NCBI GenBank assembly: GCA_948474755.1
Contig: CAOLHI010002509.1
Coordinates: 124,001 to 188,000, forward strand
Source: Ctenosaura bakeri
Lineage: Eukaryota; Chordata; Lepidosauria; Squamata; Iguanidae
Direction: 5' to 3'
DNA: 64,000 nucleotides
The notes under the pieces: model-generated
The model's input: the letters and a program-made list of their open reading frames with translations, nothing else
What the model was told of the DNA's origin: nothing
The model's database searches: none
Translations under genes and position numbers: made by a program
Part shown: in pieces, positions 48,452 to 61,524 of the stretch
Position numbering within the stretch: position 1 is the stretch's first letter
Layout of the letters: the number at the start of each line of letters is the position of its first letter

Positions 48452-48832
48452 GAGGGAAGGATGTACATGTAACCTGGAAACAACATCATGACTAGAAGGG
48501 TACAAATCTATGACATCTTCATCTGAGGACTTCCTGTCTTTTCCACCTTCACGGCTGGTCCATATCCAATTCCACTGGAAGAGTTTGATTTTTTTTAAAA
48601 GCAGACAATGAATATAAAGTTTATTGAAATGTAATTGAAAAATATAAAAAACATATAAAAAGACAAGATAATATACATAATGTACAAAATGTACCTCCAA
48701 ACACAATCTCAATACAAATGTATAAAGTGTGGGAGAGAGGAAAAAAAGGGAAAGAAAACAACAAGACTACACATTAAAAACATCATACGTCTCTGTGTTA
48801 CAATTTCTTACCATATTTCTTTTCCAATTACA

Positions 48833-49375
48833 GGCCATTTCCGCAAGAGGGAATTAAAACGGCCCAGACCTCTCATGGAGGTCGTCTGCACCTTGGAGCA
48901 GACTAGATTCAGACTACTTACCTGAGATTCACACCTCAGTCCGCTCTGAAACACCCCAAACTGGTCCTCCAGTGCACTTTTTAAAGAACGGTAGAAAACC
49001 GTTCTTTAATTTTTTGGAGTGCGCCATTGCATTCCTGCTCACTTGTGCAGATTCACAGGCTCGCACCAATGAGCTTAATTGCAAAAGCCACTTCTACCCG
49101 TCATTACCACACCTCACATGTAGTCATACACAATGGGAGGGTGGGCTTTAGGTATGGCAAGTTCAGCAGTTAGTCGGGACCCACAAACAACTGGAAGCCG
49201 CCATTTTGGAAGCCGGAGCAGTGTGGATCTAAGACCTTGCACTGCTCCGATTCACCCTGGACGAGATGGAGGAGCCCTGTGGAAGGCCTTAAGGGACAAT
49301 CCGCTTTGGTCCGTGCCCAGAAGATCCAGTAAGTAACGGCACAGAGCGATTACCTCGTCTCGTGCGGAAATGGCC
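48833..49375. mobile_element. GC-rich Harbinger-like MITE, copy 4, with templated insertion
   Basis: 543 bp with ends GGCCATTTCCGCA and TGCGGAAATGGCC, flanked by ACA on both sides (48830-48832 and 49376-49378), a 3-bp duplication. It is colinear with 39283-39738 except that the middle (49069-49139) is replaced by a 71-bp inverted copy of 48381-48451, which explains the extra length. Confidence 0.85.
49069..49139 (-). repeat. 71-bp inverted copy inserted in MITE
   Basis: Reverse complement of 48381-48451, 69 of 71 identical. The flanks 'cgcacca' and 'ggtgggctt' belong to the MITE, so the MITE is the recipient. Confidence 0.88.
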
Positions 49376-51669
49376 ACAAATTTACAACACATCTGTGACA
49401 AACACAAAGTGACTTCCTATCTCATCTCAGCTGGGTGATCTAATACAGAAGGACTCAATGAATAAACCTCGTATGACTCATTGGATATTAAAATTATAAC
49501 CATACATATAAATTGGCCAATATTATTCTATTTACTTTAGGAAGATTAATATTCTTACATACACCTCAGAACGAAGTATTGACTTGAGTTTTTGTTTCAA
49601 GGTAAAGAATGATTCATAGATCTGGATTCAAAATTTAGTTGTTGTTTTTTTTAGAGAACGAGATTTGAGGAATCAAACCAATCCCATTACTTTGTATATT
49701 TTTTTTAAGCTGGGCACATTTTTGAACCACCTTTGAAATAATAGAGATTGCTTAAACACATACATGTGTACAAACTTCAAGGATAACATAATTAACCTGT
49801 GCTTTGCACACACCATTCTGTGTGCTTTTTCAAACATGTGATTTTACCTTTTTTGACAGCATCAGGTTTGGATTGCAGGGCAGAAATGCTCAGCCCATCG
49901 ACGGTACAGGAAGTGACAACTGAACTGAAGTGGATTCCTATGACATTCTTATTCATAACTGCAACGCCAGGCAGGTGGCAACATCAGAGAGTATATAACC
50001 TGCATAGGACTATATAAGCTATAGGGAATTGCCTAAAGCTATCTATAAACTATATAAACCACTGGCTAATGGAACAGACCTGAGTTTGAGTGATGCTAGT
50101 TACATTTTGGCTGAGGCTCAAGTTGGACTGTTTTGCCAAACAGACTGCTTTACCTTGTGCTATTTGGTGAAGTTTCTTTGTTTTTTTGGGGGGAGAGGGC
50201 GTCCTTTGCTTTGGAGGTCTCAGGGAAGTTGAGGAACAGCTATTCTGTAGTGGAGTAATCTGTTTTCAGTTGAATATGCTCTGAAATAAATTATTCAGCC
50301 ACAAAGGACAGGGGACACTAGTAAGGGGAAGTAGGTGAGAATGGGAAAGAAAAGACACAGGTGAACATGCTGTTCTGTAACACCACTTCCATTGTTATTA
50401 GCAGAAGACATCCACTGCACATAAGTGACTTTTTGGTCCCACATCTGTAGCATAACTGACACATGTGTAGGTCTCGAAGTGAAGAGGCCACCATTTTTCT
50501 TTACAAGTTGAGCCTTGGACATTGTGGGTGAGAATCGGAAATCCCTTCAAAGTAGGAGAACCCCACTGCTTTTGTAAAATGCTTGCTTTACAGTTGTGTT
50601 AGCCTGAATTTGTCCATCCAGGGAGCCCAATAGGGGTAGTTCTAGAATGGAAGAAGGGAATGTAAAAAGGCCTTTAGACTACATCTCTGCTATTGAATAA
50701 AGTTTACATGTGCAGTTATAGAAATTTCTTTATTAAAATATGGCTCACTCATGTATTACATTGCTCATAGAAAGTGAAGAAAAGAAAATCAAGAATTTTT
50801 TGAAGTCAAGATGGAAATGTTCAAGCATTTTTTTCTTCTATGCTGGAATTCTGATTTGGGTAGGAGGATAGTATTCCCCCCGCAGCAGTACTGCATTTAT
50901 TGATCCTGAGGGGCAGGGAGATTTAAACATATCCATCTTGTGTAGCTTCTCTATGCAGGTGTAAAGCACAGGCAGGAAACTTAAGGCCCTCCGAAAGTCT
51001 TGGTCTGCAACATCCATGATCCCCTTAGCATTGGTCATGCTGGCTGGGATTTTTTGATGTTCAGATCCAAAATAGTGGGAGAGCTAATGGTCCTCCATCC
51101 CGAGTTGCAGCTACAAGGGAGGGATATGCAAAATGTAGGCATTGCCCCCCAAATAAATATTCTGTCCCCCAAACATAATTTCCCTTCAGTCCCCACATTG
51201 GCAGCATTTCAAAGAGTGAGACATTGAAAATTGTCTATACCTAGGACTCTTCTATTTGTTATGTTCATGTTCCCTTGAAAATGTTGCCTCGCCTTGATAG
51301 TGTTGCCTAAACTTTATTTCTAAATCCGCAGCTGAAATTTTAAGTTACTTCAGTGGTAGAAATCTGGAGACTGAAGGCAAATTTCAATTTTGGAGGCAGA
51401 ATTCTTTGGGGGCAGTTACCTTCATCCTCCCCGTCTTTTACCTATATACACCTTTGTCTCCATCCCTCCCATACAGCATGTGATCTGAACTAAGAAAACA
51501 GTTTTTATGGAAAATAAGAATCTTCCTTTTCAGTGGTTTTGAAATAAATTTCTTTAACCAGCATAATTCCTTCTATAAGCAAAAAGCAGCTGAAAGGGAG
51601 AGGTTTAACAGTCTAGGGGCACAGTTTTAGTGAGGGAAAGTTGGAAGGGAGAAATTTAACTCTGTCATT
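49376..51669. other. Intergenic, mostly unclassified
   Basis: Apart from a foldback MITE at 50988-51104, no gene or identified element is seen. Confidence 0.65.
50988..51104. mobile_element. Foldback MITE, 'CCAGATGTTGTTGGACT' family (diverged)
   Basis: 'gccctccgaaagtcttggtc', 'tgcaacatccatgatcccc' and 'ggtcatgctggctgggattt' followed by 'tggtcctcc' match the family layout. Confidence 0.6.
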
Positions 51670-51880
51670 CCCTTGGTGGCGCAATGGTTAAACGCTGGTA
51701 TTGCAGCCACAAGGTTGTGAGTTCGATCCTGCCAGGGTCCAGGTTGACTCATCCTTCTATCCTTCTGCAGGTCAGTAAATGAGTACCCAGTTTCTTGGGG
51801 GCAATTAACTAACACATTGTAAACCATTTAGAAAGCACTTATCTGATAAGCAGTATAGAAATACACATGCTATTGCTATT
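51670..51880 (+). mobile_element. tRNA-derived SINE (lizard SINE2-like), diverged
   Basis: 'cttggtggcgcaatggttaa' head, B box GAGTTCGATCC, and 'ggtcagtaaatgagtaccca' body, in the same order as at 20442. The tail differs ('gataagcagtatagaaatac'). Confidence 0.85.
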
Positions 51881-53349
51881 CCCCGACACCCTATTTTGCA
51901 TTTTAAAGCCAACAATAACCCAATATTACAGGAAAAACTATGGAACAAAGTGCACCATGTACTATGAGGGCCTGAGTGACTGGCAGACAAGATGTGCTCT
52001 ATAACATTAGTGTGATGGGCTTTCTGCATTAAATAGAGGAAACAGTTGCTTTCTTTCTCAAAGATCATTCACGTTCATATTTTCTATATTTTTCCTTTTC
52101 CAGAGGGAGATTAACTCTTTGAAACACTAAAAGAGTCATATTCAGAGAGCATACAGAGGGCAAATATTGGATAAAGAGTAAAACACAACGAAAGCCAAGG
52201 AGCATGGAAGGCAGTCCACCATAAACATGAGACTTAAGTTGGATCAGCATCTTTTTATTGACTTTTCCTCCAGTTCTATACTTTGCCCAATTCTTCCTGA
52301 CTACATGAGTGAGTAATTTCTTAGGGCAAATGTTTGAGGATGTCTAAACATCTTTTGATTTGTGCCAAACTACTTTTGCTTCAAATCCTCTTGGCCTTAC
52401 ACCATATTCTTCTTAATGCAAGGCCCAAAGCATGTTCTGGTTCATAATAAGTCTGAAATTCAGAACAAATTTAATGAGGCAGGCACAGTTCAAAGAGCTC
52501 ATGAAACGCTGTTCACTTTGTATATTGTTTCCAACAGCATTTTCTGTGATATAAAGCTATCTATCAGTGACTGCAATGCAATTACCCCTTTGACATTTTT
52601 GTAACGATTTTTTTTACTAAAGTAAGACCTTTCATTCCTATCTTCTATTTACACATTAGGCACATAAAAAGTTGCACTGGACTTAAGTTTCCCATAATAC
52701 CTCAATTTGGCTAAAAATGAAAAATTTGCTAATTCTCTGTAGAACGTAGAGGCAGGAAGCAGTCTTGGATCTAAACTCAATCAGACAAAATCTATTGTAA
52801 TAAGTTAACTACAGTTAGCCACTTAGTTAATAATGTCAATTGGTGTACACTAAGCATGACTAAAATTTAAATCCAATTGTTAGTCTTAACTAAAAGAGAC
52901 CCGTTGAATCAATTGTTGAATGATAAATCATCACATATGTAAAATTATATTGATCCTATGTGTCTAGCAACTAGATTTGTGTCTTACTGTAGATCTGACC
53001 CAATATGTCTTCATTTCTCCATTTATTCCAACATTTCAAGATGTCTAATCAGATGCTGCACTGCAAGGAAGTTTGGTCCTATATAATACTTTTTTTCAGT
53101 TGCCATGATAATTTACACAGACACTGGCCATGCAAAGAGTCAAAGTCCAAAACATCTGAAAGACCAAGGGTTGGGAAGTCTGAGTGAGAGCCACACATTC
53201 TCTATTCTTCTTATAGCAAATCCTTCTAATATTTTCTGTGAGTCGCCTTGCATTCCATATTGGAAGAAAGGCAGAATATAAACCAAGTAACTCCTCCTTG
53301 GGAGAACATATTCAAACCCTCACATCTTCTGGAGCTGGATTAGACACAT
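51881..53349. other. Intergenic, nothing recognised
   Basis: AT-rich unclassified sequence without coding or repeat signatures apart from T-runs. A LINE-tail-like phrase occurs near 53225-53290 ('gtgagtcgccttgcattcc'). Confidence 0.6.
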
Positions 53350-53484
53350 CCAGGCTACTTTTGACACAATGATATCTTTTATTGTATTGTCTGCCTTTTT
53401 GTAAATAACTTTGAGTCCCAGGCTGGAACTAAGGCAGAACGCAAATAAAGGGATGGATGGATGGATGGATGAATGGATGGATGG
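53350..53484 (+). mobile_element. CR1/L2-like LINE 3' end with (ATGG)n tail
   Basis: 'gtaaataactttgagtccca', then 'ggcagaacgcaaataaaggg' and GGAT repeats, the standard terminus of CR1/L2-type elements. Confidence 0.65.
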
Positions 53485-53662
53485 AAGAAGCACAGCTATT
53501 GACTGGAATCAGTAATAACACAGTGGTGGTAAACAGATCAAGAAGGCAAAATAAGCAAGACTCTGCTGTTCTGTGGGCTACAAAAATTCCATTTTGCAAA
53601 GTTAAGATGTGGCTTGAAAATTAGGCACATCTTAATCTTGCAAAATGTAATCTTTATATTAG

Positions 53663-53854
53663 AGAGCCAGGGGGATTTAGTGGTTTGAGTGTAGGAATGC
53701 AACCCTTGAGAGCAGGTTTGACTTCGTTCTTGGACATGGAAACCTACTGGGTGACCTTGGCCACTACACACTCAGCCCCTGAAAACCCCATGATAGGGTC
53801 CCCTTATGGTCAACATAAGTCAGAAATGACTTGAAAGCACACAACAACAACAAC
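53663..53854 (+). mobile_element. CORE/MIR-like tRNA-derived SINE
   Basis: Head 'agagccagggggatttagtg', tail 'gtcagaaatgacttgaaagc' and (ACA)n end. The mid-core is shortened. Plus strand. Confidence 0.87.
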
Positions 53855-55077
53855 TTGAAAATTAGAGCTCCTTTAAATTCCACAAGGTCCAAATACTAGC
53901 GCACTCATGCCAAGCTGAAGTCTTCATCTGGCTGAGATCTGGATTCTCCAATAACCTCTTTACTTTTATGGAATATATTCTGATACCACCCACATGGTGG
54001 TGTGGTTTCAAGGACTGCACTCATGAAGAAATGTTATAGCCTTGTATTTTGTCATGTGACTCCTCTATATGACTGGTTGTCACAGTCATGTACCCCTGAG
54101 CTAATCCAGCTCAGGTCTGGGGAAACTTTGGAGCTACTGATGTTGTCAGGTACAACTTCACATCAGCTTTAGCTAGCATGGGCAATGGTGAGGAATGATG
54201 GTAGGGCATGAAAGGATTGTGAAGCTGGGGTTGTTACATCTGTTTCTGTGTCTGTAGGTAAATCTTAGAAAAAATATATTATTGTGCCCCCTCTTTTTGC
54301 AATTCTTGGCAGAAGTGAATCAGATCTTGCTTTGTCTTCATCTGCTTGATTAAAAGGACCCAATATCATGCTTTGGTGAAGTTTAGACAATGAAATTTAC
54401 TCAGCCTTAAAACAGAACTTGCTGAGAGACTCTGGGAAAATTAAATATTGGCAGAAGTGTTTGGAACTTGTTGAAAACACAAGCTTTGATTTGAGCACTT
54501 GCCATGTCTCTTTAAGGATGAAGAAAACAAGTTTCATGGGTATGCCTTCCTGCTTGCCTGTCCTTTAAAAATGGGGGGACACAAATGAACCTGAAATCCT
54601 TTTGCTGGTTGCATAGCAAACAATTACACTCATATAGCTCTGCTAGGCTTATTGGTTTATACAACTGCACAAGTGATCACATACTGGGTAGTAAAGCTGT
54701 AGCAACAGTTGATTCAACCACAAATAAGGACTAGGGATGTAACTCTTCACCATTTTTTCTTCTCAAATAAACAATGACTAATTTTAGCAATTGTCTTCTC
54801 ATTGTGAGAAAATCTTGAAAAATTGCATAGAGCTTGAACATTGCGTGGAATTCTAGACTTCTCAAAACCTCACATTGTCATTTCACTCAGCATTTTCTGT
54901 GCAGAAAATAATGAGTGAGATGCACAGCTATGCAGGTCTCTGGAGGCTATACTCCAAAATCATAGCTATGAAAACTTGTAGCACCCTGGCCCCCACAAAA
55001 GCCATTTCCAAGAGAGTTGGTGGATGTGGCAATGCATAATGATGTTTTCAGCTCTCTCCCACTTTCAGGCGCACTTA
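53855..55077. other. Intergenic, mostly unclassified
   Basis: Includes an unclassified dispersed repeat copy at 54765-54920. No gene is seen. Confidence 0.6.
54765..54920 (+). repeat. Unclassified dispersed repeat (TTTTCTGCACAGAAAA family), copy 4
   Basis: 'ctaattttagcaattgtctt', 'gagaaaatcttgaaaaattg' and 'cattttctgtgcagaaaata' occur in the family's order. Confidence 0.55.
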
Positions 55078-55265
55078 GGTCATTTCTGCACTACACTGTT
55101 ATGGTGCTATTATTCCACTTTCAACTTTCTGTGGAATTCGGGGGTCTGTAGTTTACTGAGGCCAAAGAGCTCTCTGGCTGAGAATTCTAAACTGCAAACC
55201 CCAGGATTCCATAGGATGTTGAAAGTGGAAGAATAGCACCGTAGCAGGGTAGTGCAGAAATGGCC
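55078..55265. mobile_element. Foldback MITE, GGCCATTTCC family, copy 5
   Basis: 188 bp with ends GGTCATTTCTGCACTACACTG and a mirrored AGTGCAGAAATGGCC, flanked by TTA on both sides (55075-55077 and 55266-55268). Confidence 0.85.
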
Positions 55266-55974
55266 TTAGAGAGGCAGCTATCTTGTGGGATTCAGTAGGG
55301 ATCTTGGTATAGCAGTCTGTCTCAGCACACTGTATGAGTAGGAGAGGTAGACATGCTATTAATCACTGTATCAGACTCCAGTGCCTTGGAAATGGATACG
55401 CTGGGGCTAGCAGAAGTGCAAAACTTAGAAGATAGATGTTTGGGAACACTTTTGGTCATTATGATCATACAATGGCCATAAATGTGAACTGGAATAATTG
55501 CAATCCTGTTGAGCCTTTATGAATGTGTAAGCTTGACTTATATATTTGTAACTGTTTAGAATTCATGTTACAATTGTGGAATTATTGCTACTATCACAAA
55601 TGCGCCTCCCCCCATCTACCATAATAGCCAGGAGCTGCACTGAGTGACAGCAGCCTGTTTTGCCGCTGGACATGGGAGGATAGCATTTTTCAACCCTGTG
55701 CCACCAGTGAACTGCAGTGTGACAATCAGAAGCAGGGTCTGTGTTGAAATGCCAGAACCCATCAGAGATTGCTCATGGGACAGGGATGGAAATATCATCT
55801 TACTGACCTACCAGCCAGCAGTAGAAGAGACCTCCATCATTACCTGCTGCTGTCTGTTAAGATGGGTTTGACAAGTTGAATCAGGAAACAACACATAGTT
55901 TTTGCATTTGTAACTGCATCTGTGATATAGGATTTCAGCTGTAGTTGTTAAATCAGGTTTATGGCATCATTACC

Positions 55975-56170
55975 GAACAGGATTCCAGCCAATATTAATT
56001 TGCAAAAATAATATTCCATGTGTAGAAAATGTTGTTTTTCTGTATAAAACAACCACATGGAAACTTTGCATAGAAGTCCCAAACTACAAACACTCTTGTC
56101 AATCTAGTTCTTCTCATCAGGATTTTTTTGACACTCATGAAACATGGTTTGGAACCATTTTTAGAATATT
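55975..56170 (+). repeat. Unclassified dispersed repeat (TTTTCTGCACAGAAAA family), copy 5
   Basis: 'gtgtagaaaatgttgttttt', 'accacatggaaactttgcat' and 'cccaaactacaaacactctt' follow the order of the 3' half of the copy at 17690. Confidence 0.5.
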
Positions 56171-56479
56171 TTTAATATTCTTCCAGTCCCTGATAACTGT
56201 ACTCACAGTGCAACCACTTTTACTATTGTTTATGGCAGCATCACACAGCTTGTGCAATCTCAACTAGGGTAGTGTCCTTGCACAACTGCCAAGAAAGTGC
56301 AGCCACTTGTGAAAGAGCATGTACACATGACTGAAAAGCCATAATAGGATTCTGGCCCAAATGCTGCTGCAAGGAATATTGTAAATTTTCCCTTGCTTGT
56401 TCTTTGTAGTATAAAATTGCTTGGGTAACATAGCTTGAGGTAAGTGATGGAATATGACACCTATCATTTAAGATGAACA

Positions 56480-56835
56480 GATCTGTCAAAGCCATCTTAG
56501 CTATGACACCCCAATTGTGGAATGCTATCCCCTTGGAGGTCCAATTGGCACCAATGTTGGTGGGGTTTTTTTTTCTGGTTCCAAGCTAAAAAAAACATGG
56601 CTTTTTATTAAAGTCTCTGGGATGTGATTTAAATTCACATGTCCATGATTTTTAACTATTATAGCCTTTTAATCTGTTTTAACATATTTACTTGCTTAGC
56701 ACTTTTGTATTTATTCTGTTCAAATTATTTTACTGTTTTAGTCTAGAATTGTTTTAAATTGGTTGTATTGTTTTCTTTGTAAGCTACCTTGAAATCCTAC
56801 AATAAAGGGTGGTGTATAAATATTTTAATTAACCA
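56480..56835 (+). mobile_element. CR1/L3-like LINE 3' end
   Basis: 'ccaattgtggaatgctatcc' reads PQLWNAIPLEVQ, the CR1/L3 'LWNSLPxEV' block. It is followed by a 'KKHGFLLKS' (RRKLKTYLF-like) block, a T-rich 3' UTR and the terminus 'gtaagctaccttgaaatcct' with 'gggtggtgtataaat'. Confidence 0.78.
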
Positions 56836-59309
56836 ACCAACCGAACTCTGGGTTTGTTTCCATCAATCTTTCTGGAACAAGCATCTTCATTCTAAATAGA
56901 CTGCATAGGAATAGTGCATGTATATGTCTTTGTCAGAAGGAGTCATTCAAATTCATCTGAAAAGAACCTAGAAGTGGTCCAGTTCAGTTCAATGGCCATT
57001 CCAGCATAAATAGAGACAAGCGTCTCAACATGTATCAGTTCTGCAATTTAATTCAATAAACACTGCAGTAAGATTAGAAAGCAAATCTCAATATGCATCA
57101 GCTGTCCCATTTAGTGCAATGAACATTGCAGCAGAACTAGAGATGTGCATCTTAACATGCATCAGCCTTATGTTTGGAAGGACACCAATAGGGTGGGAAT
57201 CTTCTTTCCTGTTTCTATATTGATGCTTCCTTTTTAGTTACACTCACACCCCCACACAGAACACAGCCAAAAACTAACCCTACATGATCTAATCTAGCAG
57301 AAAGGTCCACAGTTGTAAACACACAACATAAATCACGACATAGCTTCAGCACCCTTTATTCTTTCATTTTCTAGCAAATAATATTTGACATATCCAATTA
57401 AATTGTACTATGGTTTTTTTTATTTTTAATCCTATTTTAATCTTAAATTCACCTTAATGGGGTTTCATCATGCTAAAACTATATATATATATAACATACT
57501 TGGTGAAAAAGAGGTGCTTTTCCAAGGAGGATATAGATGTATCTACAGTAACAACAATCACAGAACACACATGGGTGAATCAAGATTTCATCCAACTTTA
57601 CAAATGATATCAACAGCAGTCACAGAACATATTTAGTATACACCAATGAAAACAGTTAAGCAGTGAGTTTATCTTTACATTTGGCAAAGTTATGTCTAGC
57701 AGATTTTTTTAATTTTTCTTAAAAAAAGAATACATTTATATACATTATTCAATATCCTCAAAAGAGAAGAGTGTTAAATAGCAACAAACAAACCGAATAA
57801 ACCAGTATTATAAACTTAAATGTTCATGTTACCTACAAGGAAACAGATTCGGAACAGGTAAAAATTCTAATAGAAACTACCCTGTACACTTTTAAGTTAG
57901 CTTTGTTCATCACACTTTGTCACAGGAGAGGTACAAACAGCCCAAGATATTTTGCTGTCTGAGGCAAAGGATGAGGTCTTCCCCTCTCTGCCAGACTAAA
58001 ACAAAAATCTTGACTTTTTTTCTGGAGAGACAGCTATGTTGATGGAAACTAGTTAAAGATCAGTAATTGGTCAATGCAAGAAGCAGAAAATAGGAAGAAA
58101 TGGACAGTTCTCACGACAGAAAAGGAAAAGAAATGGAGTCCACCAAGGATTTGCTTCAGGACTAGAGATGCAATTTGTTGAAGCCATTTGGGGGCAGAAG
58201 AAGTCCTGTTTTTCCCTTTTTTCCGGAAAAAAATCAGCAATTTTCAGAAAAAATTTGGGAAAATACATTTAGTACTGTATGCAAAATGAAAGTCGCTTTT
58301 TAACTTTAGCACCCTAAAATATGTTATGTATAATTTGGTTTGGCATAAAATTATAATGGTTGATATATTAAAAGTATCTATTCACAAATATTTACAAATT
58401 GAATTTAATTTTTTTGCCTATCAAATGGTGCTATGAGGTCCTGACATGTGAGGAATACCTGAACAGTAAAACAAAACAAAACAACCTTCTTTGGGTTTGT
58501 CAGTTTCTGAGAGGAGAAAAAACCTAGTAAGAACAGAAAATACTACCAACATAAGTAAAACAAAAAACAAAAAATACTGTGTGTTCATGAACACATAGTG
58601 TCCTTGGTGTCAATCTGACAAAAAGCACTCCTTATTACAAAAAGAACTGAGAAATCTCAATAATTCCTAATTCAGGACTAAGAATTATAATGATCTGATG
58701 CCATATATCAATGCTCTCAAGATAATGTGGGAAAACTGCCTTTTTTTTTTCTAATGTGCCAGGGACCAGAATCATATCTGTGCCCATTGGCACAAATTTT
58801 TCCTTGCAGAAGATGGCAAACACATTAGACCTAGTCTGTGGAACACAACCTTTGAGTAGCACAAGTGTGCATAATTTTATTTAGAAGTCTACCTGCTACA
58901 CACTCAGAAATAATGTATGGAATAAATAGCTGAATTCCTTGTCTTAAATGTTTTATTAATCATTCTAAAAGAAAACATTTCATAGTCCATCTATATTTAG
59001 AGATACCAGGTAGACACATGTGCATACAGACAGTGGCCAACAATCTGTTAGTGATATATGCAAGCGTAAGTCCAACACATGCCTGTGCATGCCAGTGATT
59101 GATTTATTGTCATTGCAGCACTTGATGTCTTCTTTTCCCTTCTGCAATGACCAAAGCACTCCACTCTGGCCCTGACTCACTGTTTAGTGGCAATAGCCCT
59201 ACTCCCCTGCTGTATCATTCAGCAGCTGGTAGAGAACAGATATGGAAATAATATCTGATGAGAAGAATCCTAGACTAATGGCTATCTTGGTAGTTGGGAC
59301 TTATTCAGT
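56836..59309. other. Intergenic, AT-rich, mostly unclassified
   Basis: Contains a (TA)n run near 57480-57494 and a pyrimidine- and A-rich stretch near 58150-58260 that may be a diverged repeat. No gene is recognised. The 75-codon minus-strand frame at 58635-58862 lacks support. Confidence 0.6.
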
Positions 59310-59560
59310 GTAAATTCACAAATGCTTGTTCTGCCTAGAAAACAGCATTTTTTGTGCAGGAAATGGCTCATTCAGGACAGAAAGATGGAAATATGATTTT
59401 ATGTGCAGAAAATACTGCAACTGGGGTCATTGCGTGCATATTTCACATATAGTTTATCTGCACTGAAAATAGACTAAATGTAGATAACAAATGAGCTTTG
59501 AAAACTCCTTGCAGTGAGAAGAAAATTGCTAAAATTACTCAATGCTTCCTCTGAAAAGAC
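59310..59560 (-). repeat. Unclassified dispersed repeat (TTTTCTGCACAGAAAA family), copy 6
   Basis: Inverted copy with right-end block 'ttgcagtgagaagaaaattg' then 'ctaaaattactcaatgcttc', and 'tttgtgcaggaaa' and 'tgtgcagaaaatact' words within. Confidence 0.6.
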
Positions 59561-60394
59561 ACTTTGTGAAGACTCAAACCCCTAAGGGAGAGCCAGGACA
59601 ATCAGAATTACATCTGGCTATGGCACTACAGCCAGACACAGAGCAATAACATCATTCATCAAAACCTCTGGAGGACCTGGCATATGATATCATCAATTTA
59701 TATGGTCTATGAAGACATAGCTAGACATTTCTCTGATCCCCTCCATTTTCTAACAGCCACTGAATAACTGAGTGGGGTGGAGCTCTGCAATGGCTGAACA
59801 AACAATTCAGTGGAGCTGAAAGGAGAAACACAGTATAGTTCTACCTGTGGAACTTTTATGCACTGTAATACAGGATGTTGGCCATTGTATGAGAATGATG
59901 CTGTCCAAACCCCCTTTCCTCCATAGAAATCATTTCCCCACCAACTGTCTGCATTTATGCAAAATGCAATTTTGGCCAAGGTACAGGTGACATGAGGAGA
60001 AGATTTGGCAGTGTGGGCGATTGGGAGCAAAATGAGCACCCTTGTGTGAAGTAAACTGGTGCACACTGGGTCCAGATAATCATAGCTAGACATAAAATAG
60101 TGACTAACAGGGTGTAAACTGGCAATGAAAGAACGTGAAATTTGTGGCTAGGATGCGAAGAATACTTGTTAATGTTTGCATCTTCATTAAACAAAGGGTA
60201 TCAAAAGACTTGGAACACCTTCAGGAAAAGAACAGAGAAAATATTATTTGCATTTTGGGACTCTGAAAAAAAATCTGTGTGCGTCAAAATAAACATGTTT
60301 TCTGTCAATAGAAGTATTTAGAAGCAGAAGACATGTTTCCTGCACAGAAGCACTGGCTGGGATTTAGTATTACAGTTATGGATCTGTAATCTAG
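59561..60394. other. Intergenic, nothing recognised
   Basis: The minus-strand open frame at 59707-60093 (128 codons) shows no family signature. Confidence 0.6.
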
Positions 60395-60598
60395 AGTTGT
60401 TGTTGTTGTTGTTGTTGTTGTTGTGCACTGTCAAGTCATTTCTGACTTCTGATGACTCTAAGGTGGACCTATTAAGGGGTTTTCTGGGGCTGCTGAAATG
60501 CCCAAAGTCACCTAGAAGATTTCCATGACTGAACAAGGAATTAAACCCAGGTCTCCAGGGTCATAGGCCAATTCTCAAAGTATTACACCACGCTGCTT
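60395..60598 (-). mobile_element. CORE/MIR-like tRNA-derived SINE
   Basis: Starts with a (GTT)n tail of about ten units, then 'gtcaagtcatttctgacttc', and ends with 'gtattacaccacgctgcttt'. Minus strand. Confidence 0.87.
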
Positions 60599-61298
60599 TT
60601 AATCTAGAGTTATTGATCTGTGACTGAATTATATTTACAAAGTCTAAATATTAATGATCATGGCATTACTGTCACAATTATAATTGTCCCCCTATCCTGC
60701 TTTACTGGGCATCAGCCACTGCAAGCAATGCAGCTCTGTCCTCCTATCTAATGGGAGGCAGTAGACTGATGTTTCCACCCCACTCCTGCCAGCGATATCC
60801 AGTGCAAGGAGGAAATGCAACAGGAATCATACTTCTGGTTGTTACACTGGGCATTACTGGTGGGTAGCTGGTAGAAAGGTCAAGTCTGCCACTCCTTAAT
60901 CAACAGAAAAAGAGATCTCCAACACTCACAGAATTTTATGATTGATAAAACAAGACTGCAGGGAGTCAGGCCGGAAGACACTGCTTACTAAAGCATATTA
61001 AATATAATTAGCAAAGTAGCTGATCTAGGATATCAGCCAGTATTTTTCTGCCCCCCACAAAACATGTCTTCTACAAGAATTAAATTATTCCTTCTTGCAT
61101 GTGAGAATGAAGGCATGAATATTTGCATCTCTAGTTTTAGCAAAGAACTCAATGGAAATGTTACCACACAGCTCCATGCAAAAGGCAAATTTCATATTGG
61201 AAATCATTAGGAAAGGCGCTTATACCTTAATGAGAATATTTTAATGCACTCATACAAAGATACAATGCAGCCATGCTTGGAATACTGCAACCAGATCT
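60599..61298. other. Intergenic, nothing recognised
   Basis: No gene or clear repeat. A short phrase near 61120 resembles other lizard repeats. Confidence 0.6.
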
Positions 61299-61524
61299 GG
61301 AACCCATCCACACTACAGAATTATAGAGCTATTATTCCATTTTAACTGCTATGGTCCCATCCAATGGTATCCTGGGATTGGCAGTTTCGGGAGAGGCATT
61401 TAGAATTCTCAGCCAGAAATATCTGGTGCCTCACTGAACTACCAGCCCCAGGATTCCACAGGATGGAACCATGGTAGATGAAGTGGAATAACAGCATTAT
61501 AACTGTGCAGTGTGAATGGGTCCC
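61299..61524. mobile_element. Foldback MITE, second family (copy 2)
   Basis: Ends GGAACCCATCCACACTAC and GTGCAGTGTGAATGGGTCCC form a long inverted pair. The arm 'attattccattttaactgct' is mirrored by 'gatgaagtggaataacagc'. Related to 13318-13542 and distinct from the GGCCATTTCC family by its ends. Confidence 0.78.
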
